In this document: positions 1-12,790 of the stretch, piece after piece
Layout of the letters: every line of letters begins with the position of its first letter
How positions within the stretch are numbered: position 1 is the stretch's first letter
Source of the DNA: Loxodes magnus
Lineage: Eukaryota > Ciliophora > Karyorelictea > Loxodida > Loxodidae
Reading direction: 5' to 3'
DNA length: 64,000 bases
Assembly (NCBI GenBank): GCA_946699065.1
Contig: CAMPDV010000258.1
Coordinates: 124,001 to 188,000, forward strand
Program-made: the position numbers and the translations under genes
Notes under the pieces: generated by a model
The model's input: only the letters and a program-made list of their open reading frames with translations
Databases searched by the model: none
What the model was told of the DNA's origin: nothing

Positions 1-3000
1 TTACTTAATTATTTTACTATCTAGTAGTTTATTTAAATTGTCTTACAGTCTTAATTTATTTTAAAATATTATACTATCTAGTTTTTTTAAATAATCTTAC
101 ATTCTTCATTTAAATTAAAGCTCTACATCCCACTTAGATATTTTAATGTCTTACTATCTTTATATTTTAAAAAGCATTACTATCTTATGTATTTTTAAAA
201 ATTAATACTATCTAATTTTAAAATTAAATATCTTACTTCCTAAATTATACTTATAAAGGTACTTCCTAATGATGAAAATATCCCACTTCCTAAAAATAAA
301 ATTAAGAATCTTACCCACTATATAAGACTTAAAAATAGATGCCTTCTATAAAATATAAAAATATCCTACATTCTAATAGTAATTATATCATCTTACTATC
401 TTATTATTATTTTAATTCTTACTTTTCACATAATTTTATTATATCTTATATTCTTGATATGTCGTATTTACTTACCACCTACTATATCAAACAAAGTTAC
501 CACCTTTAGCAGATAGTGTATCTTACAAGCTTGAAATTTAAATTTCTTACTACCTGGATGTTATATATTATTAGTACATTCTGGATTTTTATTAAATGGC
601 ATACAATCTTGCATTACTTTTAAATTTTATTACAGTCTTAAATTTATTTATTGAAGCTTACTTTCTAAATTAACAATAAAGAATTTTACGTTCTGATTTC
701 TTTTAAGCTTTCTTACAAACTAGATTGTAATAAAAAATTACCAAAGTCTGTGTTTTTTAAATTAATTACTCTCTTGAAATAATTTTATATATTTTACATG
801 CTATAGCTATTTATATTACTTACAGCCTAGTTTATTTCTTTAAAATAGTTACACTCTTTATTTATTTAAAGTTTGTTACGGACTAATATTTCAATTTCTT
901 ACAACCTAATTTTATTCTTTAATAGGCTTACATCCTATAATAATAAAGAGCCTTACGATCTATGTATAATAGAAGGTTTTTACTTTCTAAATATTGCTCA
1001 AATATTACAATCTATTTTTGTACTAAAATGCTCTACATGCTTCTTTTACTTCTAAATTTCTTACGATCTTTTAGGAGTTTAAATGCTATACGAGCTGCTT
1101 TTTATCTTAAATATCATACGAGCTAGTTATAATTTAAAATTGCTTACAGGCTAATTTTTATTTAAGTGACTTACGTTCTAAAAAATGAGTTATATAATGT
1201 ACAATCTTGTGTGTTTTATAATGATTTACTTCCTAAATAATAAAAGATTTATTACAAGCTTCTTAGCATATTGATTATCATACAATCCTCTTTATATTGA
1301 AAATATTTTACAGTCTGTTAATATAATTAAAATGACTTACATTAGACTTAATTCTGATTCTTTCATTCCACTTATATATTTAAGCTGTCTTACAGGCTTT
1401 TTTATATTATAATATATTACGTTCTTGAAACATATTAAACGCTATACAGACTTGTATAAATTAAAAATATCTAACATACTAAATGACTTTAGTACAGTTA
1501 CTATCTTTTTATTTTATGACCTAGTTACGATCTATTTTATTTCTTACTTCCTATGCTTAAACATTACTACCTATATACGTATTTATTTACTTCCTATTTT
1601 ATTTAAAAGAATTAAATTTCTTACCACCTTATATTATAATTTTACCACCTATAGTAAGTTTATTGTACAAGCTATTTCGCTTGCTTTTTACCTTCTATTT
1701 TATAAGTTAATTTATCTACCACCTATATTTTAATTAGATTACAAGGATCTTTATTATTATTCTTACGACCTTTGCTTTTTAATATTTTACACTCTTTACT
1801 TAGTTTAATACAATCTATATCTAAGATTTAACATTCTTTTTTTATCTGCTTACTCTCTATATTTTAATTATGTACATGCTGTTGTAATTCTATTTACTGC
1901 CTTGTTCATTTTGATAGATCTTACATGCTAATCTTGAAATTTTTTACCACCTTTATATTTAAATAATTACCGCCTTTATTAGATTAAATATCTCTTACAT
2001 ACTTTATTTCAATTCTTTTACTTGCTGCATTTAAAAATTAGACTCTTAAATTCAAGACTGATATTATTATTCTCCTCTTTTTCAAATTAGTTGAAGATCT
2101 ATTAGTTTTACAATTCTTTTCCGTTAAGATTCAACTTTTAAAATTCCTGCTAGATTTCATATTATTCTTCTATTTTTTTCTTAGCTTGTTCTATTGTGCT
2201 ACTCAGATCTATTTATATTTTAATTGTCCCTCCATTTTTTGTGCTAATATCTATGTCTTTAATTTCTTTTATTTATAACTAATACATCATAAAGTTTCTT
2301 ATATGCTCTTAAATAGTTTCTGCTTAATTATTGTAGTGGAATATTTAAAACATTTACTTCTAGTATTTGTTCTTTTAATATAGATCAGATATATTTTTAA
2401 CAAATTCAATAAACTCCCTTATTATCTAGTAGTTCTAAGAATCATACTAACTTAGTATGCTTTTTATAGTTTCTAAATGCTATCTTTATTCAGTAAACTT
2501 TTAATGGATTTCTTATTCATCTTTTTCTATTTGTCAGAGTCTTTATTGCTAAATCTACTAGATCAAGTTTATCATAGCCTAGGAGCTATCATTTATTTCA
2601 TACTTATATCTTTAAATTTCATACAAAGCCTTTTAGTATTCTTCGTTAAGCTTTTTTAAGCTTTCCGATAGAGATTCATCTAAAGTAACTTGCTATTCTT
2701 GCGCTTTTTTGAACTGATTTTACTTAATCTAATCTATTGCTTCTTCTGCTATTACTATATTATGACTTTTATGCTATTATGAAAAAGCACATAAATGACA
2801 TATTAGTTAAAACTCACTTTTGCATAATAAACTTTTAGGATAATTATGCATCTAGCAAATATCGCTTTAATTGGATTGCTATCCTGGAATAAATGCTAGT
2901 TCTAGATCATAAGGACTTTGCTTAGTAATTTATTAGCATCAAGGACAAATTATCTAATTCTTCTACTATTCTAGCTATAGAGTGCATTCAAAGCACATTA

Positions 3001-3085
3001 TATGCTCACAGTTTAGTTTCTTAGGCAAGTTTCTTCCTTTATTGAACTCTTTGCTACAATTAAAGCAAGAATTCATTTGCTGCAT
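1..3085 (-). CDS. TRIM-like RING/B-box protein with microexon array, left-arm copy, 3' end cut by the window edge
   Basis: This is the mirror copy of the gene at 51,638-55,184. The start ATG is at 3,083-3,085. RING, B-box and coiled coil occupy about 3,085-2,040, and the microexon array runs from about 2,000 to beyond position 1, where it shows as TTAC-NNN-CT motifs about 27 bp apart. Differences from the right copy that I could place in the central part fall in intron interiors rather than in the 3-nt exons. Near 235-290 this copy has one extra complete unit (intron plus 3-nt exon). Short standard-code ORFs on the plus strand here are antisense shadows. Confidence 0.75.
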
Positions 3086-3821
3086 TTATTATTTTAGCAT
3101 ACTCTCTTTTAAGCATAATTAGGGAGTTTAACTTAAACTCCCTAAGGTTTAAGGAAAATTATAAAATAATAAAAATGAATAAAGAAATAGGATTTATAGC
3201 TTATTAGACCAAATCTAAGCTAAAAGTACTTTTATATTATAACTTTAAAAGAAAACCATTTAGAGCAAAAATTTCTCCTTCCCTTTAAAATCATTTTCAA
3301 ATAAATTCTGCAAGTCATGTATTCTCATTACTAAGCTAGCAACTTGCTTATCTTCTAACTTTAAGTAATAGTTCATTTCATTTAGAGCTTGAAGCTTATG
3401 GACTTTAATAAGTTTAATCTATTACATAGTTAATTAAAATAAATTGATAGTTAAATTATACAAATAAAAATTATTCTTTAAGACAAATATAAGAAAGATA
3501 AATCTGGGAAATCTCTTTAAAGTAACTTATAGCCAAAACGATAATCACTGCTACTTAAGGATAGCTGATCAGCTCATAATTTAAGATAGAAATAAGTTAA
3601 CTAAGTATTAATTAGATGGATGCTGATTTTAAATTTTTAAGCTGCTTAAATGGTTGTTAGGCTTCTAATTTTCATGCTAGATAAAGTTTCGAAATGAGGG
3701 TAGTATTTTAAATAATTCTAGAGTCTTATTAATATTATGAGGTTTTCTCTATTGAAAGTTTCTGTATACTTAGTGAAAAGATATTAATAGGTATAAAAGT
3801 AGTTGTAAGCAATGCTTATAA

Positions 3822-3905
3822 GCATGTGTGGCCGAGCGGTCCAAGGCGCTAGACTCAAGTTCTAGTGGGAGAAATCCCGCGTGAGTTCAAATCTCACCGC
3901 ATGCA
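3822..3905 (+). tRNA. tRNA-Leu (CAA)
   Basis: 84 nt with a 7-bp acceptor stem (GCATGTG with CGCATGC), a long variable arm as in tRNA-Leu, loop CTCAAGT giving anticodon CAA, a TTCAAAT T-loop and discriminator A. Identical copies lie at 29,288 (+) and 50,898 (-). The CCA end is not encoded. Confidence 0.95.
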
Positions 3906-4920
3906 TTTTATACATATTATTAAAATTAAATTTAAAGCTTATAATAATTATGCTTTATTACAATAAACATATATGATGTAAAAGGCAAATTTTAGAATTA
4001 TGATTTTTTGCTTCATATCTTAATATTTTTATATCAAGGCTTATTAAAAATTACACTTCATAGTTTCTTGTTTCTATATGCTTTACTTAAATCTCAAATT
4101 CTCTAAGTTTTATTATTTTATATACTTTTTATCTTTTTTTAAATATAATTGATTTGAAACAGAGCTGTGTATTTCAAACTAAAGCACTTTAAAGTGCATA
4201 AATTCTTAAATTATTCTCCTGAAGCGACTTAGATAAACTTCTTCTATTCCCTCTTATTTTTAATCTTTTTTATAAAATAAATTTTTGATTGCTAATGAAT
4301 TATAAAAGTTTGATATATGTCTCTTAATTGAACAAAATAAATTATCTTTTATTCCAACTACATTTAAATTAAACAAATATATCTTTTTATATTATATACT
4401 TAAATTAATTTTATCTGGGATATTCTTAATCTAATTATTTAACCATATTATTACTAATAAAGCTCTTAAATTATTAATCAAAATATATTTCATATATTAG
4501 TCCTTAAATAAAGCGAAATAGCTATTTTTTCTTAAAATTAGTGGTAATTAAAATTAGAAAAATTCTTTAAAATTTGTTATTATTATCTTAGTTTTTATAG
4601 GCTAGGAGTATTTTTTAATTTTATTATTAATTTAATTTTCTATACCTTACCTAAAATAATTTAGCTTTGATATATTCCTTTTATTATTACTTAATTTAGT
4701 CCAAAACATTTGATAAACATTTAGTTTTATTTTATTTCTGTTGTTTGAATTGATATTTTTATAAACTTTTATTTATAGATATCGTTTCTTTCAAGATAGA
4801 ATATTATATAGCTATAAGAGGAAAATAAATTACTAAAATAATATAAATAAAATAGAATTATAGCTATTAATCATAATAGATCAGATTAAATATTACTATC
4901 AACTGTTTTTAGTTAGCATC
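3906..4920. other. Stretch without a recognised gene (left arm)
   Basis: AT-rich sequence between the tRNA-Leu and the GTPase remnant. I see no ORF with convincing residue composition and no RNA gene. Its mirror is about 49,830-50,810. Confidence 0.4.
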
Positions 4921-4924
4921 TCAT

Positions 4925-5960
4925 TTAGATACTCAAAAATTTATAGAAAACGAAGGATTTGACAGTAAAGCAAGTGGTTTATCTAATGTAATAAGCAACT
5001 GAAAAAGAAGAAAAGAAGCTCCTTTAATTTAGTTTATTGATACTCCTGGATTTAGTGGTATTGAAGAAAATGATAAAGAAGTAATAACTTAAATTAGTAA
5101 TTGCTTAAGCTAACTTAATGAGGGAATAAGCATCGTACTTTTATGTATTTCAGCAGAAAGAGAAAATATACCTTAAAACTTTAGTTGAAACATGATACAG
5201 TTAGAAGAAGTTTTAAATAGATGTAACATCAAATATGTAAAAGTATGCTTCACTAAAATGGACATGCTTTCTTAATAAGAAAACTATAACATTTTTTAGA
5301 CTCTTGTCTAATAAATGTTCACAACTATTTAGTAAATTATGAGTGTAAAAGTTAGCTAAAAAATAATATTTTATAAGCATAAATTAGAAGATGATGGACT
5401 AGATTAATTGCTATAAGAAATGATAAGCTTCTATGAACAGAGTTAAGCCATATTAAAAATGTTTATATTTACTCATAATATTCGAATTATAAAAGTAGAA
5501 ATAAAATTAGACAAAGAAGTTTTAATAAAATTATAACGCTAATAAGTAAGAAAAAAGTAAAGAATATTTAGATTTGAAAGCATAAATGAAAGAATTATTT
5601 GATATATAGAGTAAAACAGACTATGTTAAAGAAATCTAATAGTCTCCACTAACTATTACTTTGGAATAGATTCAATAAAGAGTAGAAAAGTTTTAACAAG
5701 AAAACTAATAAATTGAGGTGTAACAGGTAAACTGATTGAGAAATCCAAAATGAGGGTTCTTGATAATTAGAAGATGAGTTTAGAGGTATGAAAATTTATA
5801 GGAATGAGAATTGTAATTCTATATATAGCTAGAAAAGTAAATTAAATACATTTCTAAATCTTATATAACGAACAAGGCTAGCAATTATTACGACTGAAAG
5901 AAAAAAAACAAATTAAGATATTTTGATTTATTTTAGATATTAAACGACCTTACTAAATAT
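4925..5960 (+). pseudogene. Decayed AIG1/GIMAP-type GTPase, left-arm copy
   Basis: From about 4,945 this closely matches the intact gene at 30,274-31,521: the G3 motif DTPG and the G4 motif TKMD (from CFTKMD) are readable with TAA/TAG as Gln and TGA as Trp. The 5' part that holds the P-loop in the intact gene is replaced by unrelated AT-rich sequence. After the G domain the coiled-coil part loses a continuous frame. The right arm carries the same damaged version, so decay preceded duplication of the arm. Confidence 0.7.
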
Positions 5961-6712
5961 ATCCCATACTGCTTTAGTCAAATTTTAATTTCAATTATTC
6001 TTTTATAAAAACCAAACATCGAAGATTTAGTCTTCAAGTCTTTGTATATGTTTGAATGGGAAATAATAATTAAAGCCGTCTTAAGTCGAAGCCTTATTTT
6101 AAAGTAGCTTTAGATAGAAATTAAATGATTTTTAAGACATAATCCCTTAAATCTTAAAGATGAATCAAATTGCAATACCTCGCATTTTAGCGGTTATTTA
6201 ATTTGGGTATTTTACAAAAACAATCTCTGAACTTTCACCTAAAAGTGTTGATTTCCCTAATGATATTTTCTAACTAATCTAATTTAACTTATAGAGAAGT
6301 TTTATAAAAATCCTCTTTAATACTTAAAAAAGTTCTAAAATTTTTGGCTTTTGTTTCTAAACCTTCTAATCAAAGATTTGAAGATTTTAATACAGATTTT
6401 CTACTTAATCAATCTTAAAAATATCCTACTATATTTTATTTAAATCTGCTTAGTTATTCCTTGATATTACTATCATTTTATAGATCTATACAAAATGCTA
6501 AGGAATTTTCTTAAAACTTTAAAGTATCTAAGTTAATTTTTCTTGCTTACTAGCAAGAAAAGCCAAATCTAATCTAGAATTTATTTTAGAATATCAGTGA
6601 TAATTTTATAGTAAATAGCTATACTTAATTTCGTAATCATTTAAAAGCAATCATTTCACATAAATAAATTAGAAATAATTGAATGTAGAATTAAGATTTT
6701 CTGATGTTCATC
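5880..6712 (-). CDS. Unknown protein, left-arm copy (boundaries uncertain)
   Basis: Mirror of the plus-strand reading frame at 48,010-48,850. The coded sequence has a protein-like composition with no recognisable domain. It runs into the antisense of the GTPase remnant, so the 3' end is not defined. Confidence 0.35.
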
Positions 6713-6719
6713 TTATTTC

Positions 6720-8190
6720 TTTCTTTTTAATTAATACCAATTTCAAGTTTTATTTAGCATTTCATGTATAATTTTCTTAGAATAATTTCTGATCCAAACT
6801 CTTGGAAGGAAACAGAAAATGTATTATAAGCTACTATTCTAGTAAATTAAATGCTAGATAATTATAAAAGAAAATTGTATTTAGGAAAATTGCTTCATTT
6901 ATCATTTTATTCCAATTTCTTAAAATTTCTCTACATTTTAATTAATTTTAAAAGAGCTTAGACTTTAATTAAAGGAATTATATTTAGAAAATGTAAGTTA
7001 GTATAAAGAGAAGGTAATATAAGTGAAATAGGGGTATTTAATTTGAAGGTTATAATTTAGATTTTGCTTTAAAAATAAAAAAATACTAGATAAGTATTAA
7101 TGGATAAATGTTTAAATAGTGCTAGAATATAAAATAAAGATATTTATTTACTTTCACCAAAATATTTAAATTCTTAATTAATATAAATTAGAGACTAATA
7201 AAAGGAATTATTTATTTAGATATCTAAATGCTTTATTAAAGGAATTATGATACAATCTTCATAGTAATTTCATTGCTAACTATTTTCCGTAAGACATAAA
7301 TGAAAGTTACTATGTAAAGCAATTTTATTAGTTCTTAGTGATAATTAAAGTAAAGGCTTTATATTTTGATATAATAGATTTGAGTTTGTACTAAATTAGA
7401 AATATAATTGATTTAAATAACCTCTATCTATGATATATCTCCTTTATATGCTATTAACTTTAATTATTACTTAAATGTATGCTTTCTATTATTATTTAGA
7501 ATTTATTTTCTTCAAACATATTAATAAACATTACTTAAAGAAAAAAGCTTGAAATCTGAGCTTTTTAAATATTCTATGTAAGTTTAATTTCATGAATTTA
7601 CACTAAAATTTGAAAGTTAAGAGAGGCAGATCTCTCATTTATTTAGATTAAGAAAACTTAATAAATCTTAGGAATTAGTTGTAATTATAGGTAGATATTT
7701 TTAGCATTAAGCATAAGTGAATAAAAAGAAATATTACAATTTAAGAATTATTATCTATTAGAATAAAAGAATCAGCTAGATAATAAACTTTCTTATTATA
7801 CCCTTTATAACACTAAAATAGATATTTTATTTATATTAGCCTTACCTTGCTATCTATAAAATACACTAAATAGGGTTTAAGATCTGTTATACAACCTTTT
7901 GCCTATTTATTTTGGTTTAATTATATTTTAGATATATCTTTATCTAACTATTTTATATAAATCCTTATAATTTATTATTTTTATTTATGTTTGGCTTGTT
8001 TCAATTTTTCTCTTTTAAGATCTAAAAACTAAGGATAATTATCCTAGATCATTTTAAGATTAAGGTAGCTTTTCTCTTTTTACTAGAGAACTTTTGAGTT
8101 ATTAATCTTTTCATATATAAGACAATACAGCTTATTACTTAGTTTATTTAAAAATAGTTATTGTTTTATATAAAGAAACCGCCTATAGCA
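6720..8190. other. Stretch without a recognised gene (left arm)
   Basis: AT-rich; I found no reading frame that starts and ends cleanly. Its mirror is about 46,540-48,000. Confidence 0.35.
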
Positions 8191-8192
8191 TT

Positions 8193-11100
8193 TCAAGAGT
8201 TTTCTTCTTTGCTCTCACTAATCTTCAAGTCTTAGAAAGATTATCCTTCACTCTATATAAATACTTACTTCTTTTATGCTGAGTTTCTAATCTATCTCAG
8301 AACTAAATTTTTCTATAATTTCCTTATTTTTTTCCCAAATAATTATTTTTTCACAAGATAATTCTTAATTAGGGTCGTTAAAAGTGATGTCATTTCTTTT
8401 AATGTTTTAATTTTCGACAAGAGTATCTTCATTAAAAGAATTTAAATAATTTTAGCTTCGTTCTTTTCCACATTTTTACTAATTAAGCAAATTTTTCTAA
8501 ACTAAATCCTATTTTATTTTCTTAATGGTTTGCTTGTACTTAGGGTTACTCTCTATGTCGTAATTTTGAATAACCTTTCTTAACGATTGCTATATAAAAA
8601 TCTTACTCTAGATATTTAGCTTAATTAGCTGCTATAATTTTATCTATATTATGTGTCTAATAAACTTAGCATTAAAGCTAATATAACGAAGCATAATAAA
8701 CAGATTAGAAGAAATACTCCATAAGCCGTGCCTTGTATTGATTAAAATCTTTAGCTGATATAATTTTCTTTATCACATCTATATCTATAGTCTATGTCTA
8801 GTTTCGTATTTTGAATGCAGTTTTCAAAACTTTCAGGAAATAAATCTTCACAGCCAAGCATATAAATGCTTATTAACCCATGCAAAAATAAACAGCTGGG
8901 AAGCATATTTAAGGCTTTTTAGTGGATATTTATTTAAGTGAATGTTTCCCATTTAAAATACCTCTTTAATAAAAATTTATCTGATAGCAGTCTTAAAAGA
9001 GAAGCGGCAAAAACGCAAAAGTTAAGGATAGGAATTCCTGTCGAGTAAAGCTAAACAGCAAATATAATACTTAGAATCTTAGCATAATTAAACGAAATTA
9101 TAATCTTAGGATTTATTTTTATTTTGTTGAATCATTTACTTAATCTATTTTGTCTTCTTTGTATACTTTAAATTAACTTACTTAGAGGTCATTGCACTAA
9201 TAAATTTCATAAAGCTGGATAAAATATCAAAAAAAATAGTGTTAAAGTAATCTAGCGTCCAATGTCAATGTACCACATACGCTCAAAGTCGTCATAATTA
9301 TTACGTAAAGATTTGCTATTTGTATCTTTGTTTATTCAATAAGGTAATTAGGCATTTACAATAGTTTTCATCAACCCAACATTAAAAAATTCAATGAAAA
9401 ACACAATCGATAAGAAATTATGTGCTTCCTAAATACTCTCCTAAATTTGAAAATATTTGGAAATAAATTTTATAATTTTAAAGGAAATGAAATTTACTAT
9501 TATGATGAGTATCGAAGAAAGATATATCAAATTCTATTTAGTCATATAACGATCTGCATAATGCTAGCATCATCTCCCTATTTCGTTATTTTCAAATGCA
9601 TCTTTTTAATAAGAACATCAGCAAAAATAAGCATTCGATTCCTTTTCATAATTTTTTTAAGCTTCCTCAAAGGTATAAAAGTAGCTAAACTCTCTACTTG
9701 TCCACATATTTTAGCAATCTGATAGACTCGGAAGTTCGTAATATTATTAATAGCTTATCACCTAAAATATGCACAAGGAAATCATTGCAACAATAGATAC
9801 TGAAAACATAAATAAAGATACCAACATCTTTTTTCTTCTTTTTATTTCAAGATTTTCAAATTTGATATCTTGAGGTTCTACCCAGTCATTATTTTAAACA
9901 TTAAATTTGTCTATAAAACTTTAGAATTGTTAATCCTTTATTTAACATTTCTTATATCTCTAATATTATTTAAAAAGATTTTTACTATGTTCATGTTCAA
10001 AAACTACGAACACTACATTGTCATTCAACTCATCGTATAAATTTGTTCTTATGATGATTGAAAGTATTTTTCTTCCTACTAAATCGGTTTTATAATTTTG
10101 GAACTGAATATTTTTTTAATTTGCTTCAAGAGTCTGAATTCTTTCGTTTATATTATGTTGCTTTTAATAAAGCCATATTAAGTTATTCGTTTTCTTTAAA
10201 ACAATTATTTGCTTTACTTTTCCAAATCGATTTTACATTATTTGTTTGAGGTTTTCAATGTCAATTCTTTATTCTTTCTTTAGTTTCAATTGCACAGTAA
10301 AGTTAGAAGCTAACTTTCTTCTCTAGTTTCAATTCTAAATGAGTAACTTAAATCTGATTTTATAAAAGATAATTGAAAGTAGAAGAATTAGCTGATTGAT
10401 GATATCTACTATAATGATATCTTTCTTGAATTGATTATTATAGTCAATATATCCTTCTTCTAATTTCTCTTGCTAATGACTTGCTTTATATTAATAATAT
10501 TCTGTATCATTAAGCTTATTTTCATAGAAGTAAACACTATCTTCATCCAATCATAATATTGATGATCCTGTAGTATATAAGTTAGTTATTGTGATCTTAT
10601 CAAAAAAACTAGATTGATAGTCGTTTAATCAACCGCTTCATTCTCCCCCTCTATAGTTATTTGCAATAGAAACTATGCTAATAGCACTCATAATTAAAAA
10701 AGTTAAACAGATAAACTTCAAGAAGTCAAAATAAAGATCTATCTAAAAAGTATTTTCGTCTTCATTTTTAAATCCCAAAACAAAGATTTTCCTTCAAGAC
10801 CATTTAGGTTTTTAGGCATAATTTTAAAAGATTTGATTAGAATTTTCCATTTGAGAGGAATTATTTAATCTTTACTGTTTCATTCATTTCTTTTAAATAC
10901 TTTTTTTGTCAGATTTTTTCCAAACTAAGTAGATAACTATTGCTGAAGAGATGGTAATTGAAGACAATATTAGACATAAAATACCATTTAAAGGAATTTT
11001 TCTACGTGTATTATATACATTTTAATTATACCCTTATTTTAAATTTAAAATTTGAACGAATTTTTGCTATAAATAAGTATCAAAGGAGCCGCAATCTCCA

Positions 11101-11882
11101 TAATCTCAATTACATGCAGGAGTGTAGCATCCTCATTAGCAAAAAGAATCATTCATAAAAGGAAAGGGACAATAGCATGTATCTAAGCAGTCACCATCAT
11201 CTCAGTTGCATTGAATATTGTTACACTCGATATTACAATGTCCATCTTACAACAAAAAGGCTATTTTATAAGTTTCACAATTACATTCAACACCTCAGCA
11301 TTCGTCACTATCCATGCCACAAGATGGATTGTTACATATTGTTTCACAATGTCCATTATTAGCTAAAAGAAAGCAAGCTGTCATATCTAAACAATTTGAT
11401 TACTCATTTCCATTACAATCTCCTTAGTCATAATTACATTCTGCATAATTACACTAAGGCTAACAAGCACCGTTTCCTAAATAATAGTTTTCACATTGAG
11501 GCATACATTTTTGACAGTCTAAACCATCAAAATTGCATGCTTCAACTTAGCAAGGGATCTAGCAAAAGCTGTCATTAATTCAGGATGAAGAGCATCCTTC
11601 ACTACATAAATCTTAACAATCTCCACCATCAAATTAGCACTCAGTCGAGTTGCATTAAATATCGCAATATCCATTACCAATATTTAAAAAAAGGCACGAA
11701 TAATTGCATGTTCTACAATCCCCTCCATCCACCAAGCATTCATAATTAGAACATTACAACTAACAAGTCTGATCTTCAAGAAATGAATTATTGCAACCGC
11801 TTCTGCACTATGACTCTACTTTCAAACTTAGCATGAAAAGCAATATTGGTATAAAAATCTATGCTTGGTTTATAATTTTCAT
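8193..11882 (-). CDS. LNR-OSCA/TMEM63 channel-like protein, left-arm copy
   Basis: Mirror of the right-arm gene (42,853-46,532; see there for domains). Start ATG at 11,880-11,882, stop TGA at 8,193-8,195. Both short introns and the slippery heptamer are conserved. In the last exon the left and right copies differ mainly at third codon positions (GAT/GAC, ATC/ATT, GAA/GAG, AAT/AAC), a sign that the short C-terminal exon is translated. The copy is about 10 bp longer than the right one overall, including 9 bp after the last membrane segment and at least one small indel in the cytosolic tail, so its C-terminal region may be frame-shifted. The right copy is the better reference. Confidence 0.7.
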
Positions 11883-12790
11883 ATTTATTAAGAAAATAAA
11901 GTCTATTAAAAGTTAATATCATAGCTATATTTAAATCTTAACTAATAAATAAACTTTTATATTTCTTTCAGCTTTATAACTATAAACAATAGAGAATTTA
12001 TGTTTACCTATTTTTTCTTGGATTTTTTTATTTTATTTAATTAGTTAGGCTTTAAAAATGTATAGTTGTAGAAAAATAACTAAAATTCCTAAACTAATAA
12101 AGAAATTAACTAGGTATTCATAGCATTCACTATTAACAAGGATAATTAAGAGCAAAACAGTTGGAAATAATATAATAGAAGCATCAAAAAGATAAATAAA
12201 AGCATAAAATTTAATTATATCTTACACTCTAAATTCTTATTTGTTTGATTATTTTAAGTTTATATTAGCTACTCTTTAGAAAAATACCTTATATTAGATT
12301 CAAATAAAATGTAGGATTATATGTTTTTAGCTTTTTGAATAAAATTTATAAAAGAACCGAAAAATAAATTATTTGATAATATGAACTTGGAAATTTAAAT
12401 TTAATCGAAATCTTCCTACTATAAGAGAATGACAAGTGTTAAAAATTTATAAATCTAAATGTAAGAAGAAAGACCAAATAATATAAATGAGAAGGAAAAT
12501 ATTTCTTGCTTTTGTTTAAAAGTTTATCTAACAAATAAATTAAATAAAAACTAATGTAAAACTTAACTAAAAATAGTAAATTTAGAATTTATACTTTTAA
12601 TAACTAAGTATATGAAATGATTTAATTTAAGAATTATTATTTAGTTTATATTTAGTTATTATTTTAATTATAAGGGCTATTATATAACAGATATCTTAAA
12701 TTAAACATTGGCTAAATTGCTTTTCATTCTATTCATTATTTTAATTTTCTTTAAATTAAAATATAAATCAGGTCAATGTTTATGTTCATC

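Noticed and set aside
873-1733. Standard-code ORFs of 60 and 102 codons on the plus strand (and mirror ORFs at 52,989-53,849)
   Set aside because: They are antisense to the microexon array, begin at arbitrary ATGs and owe their openness to the array composition.
1-2000. CRISPR-like or simple satellite interpretation of the regular 27-bp spacing
   Set aside because: Units are not identical; only splice-site-like borders are conserved, spacing varies between about 17 and 30 bp, and orientation follows the gene.
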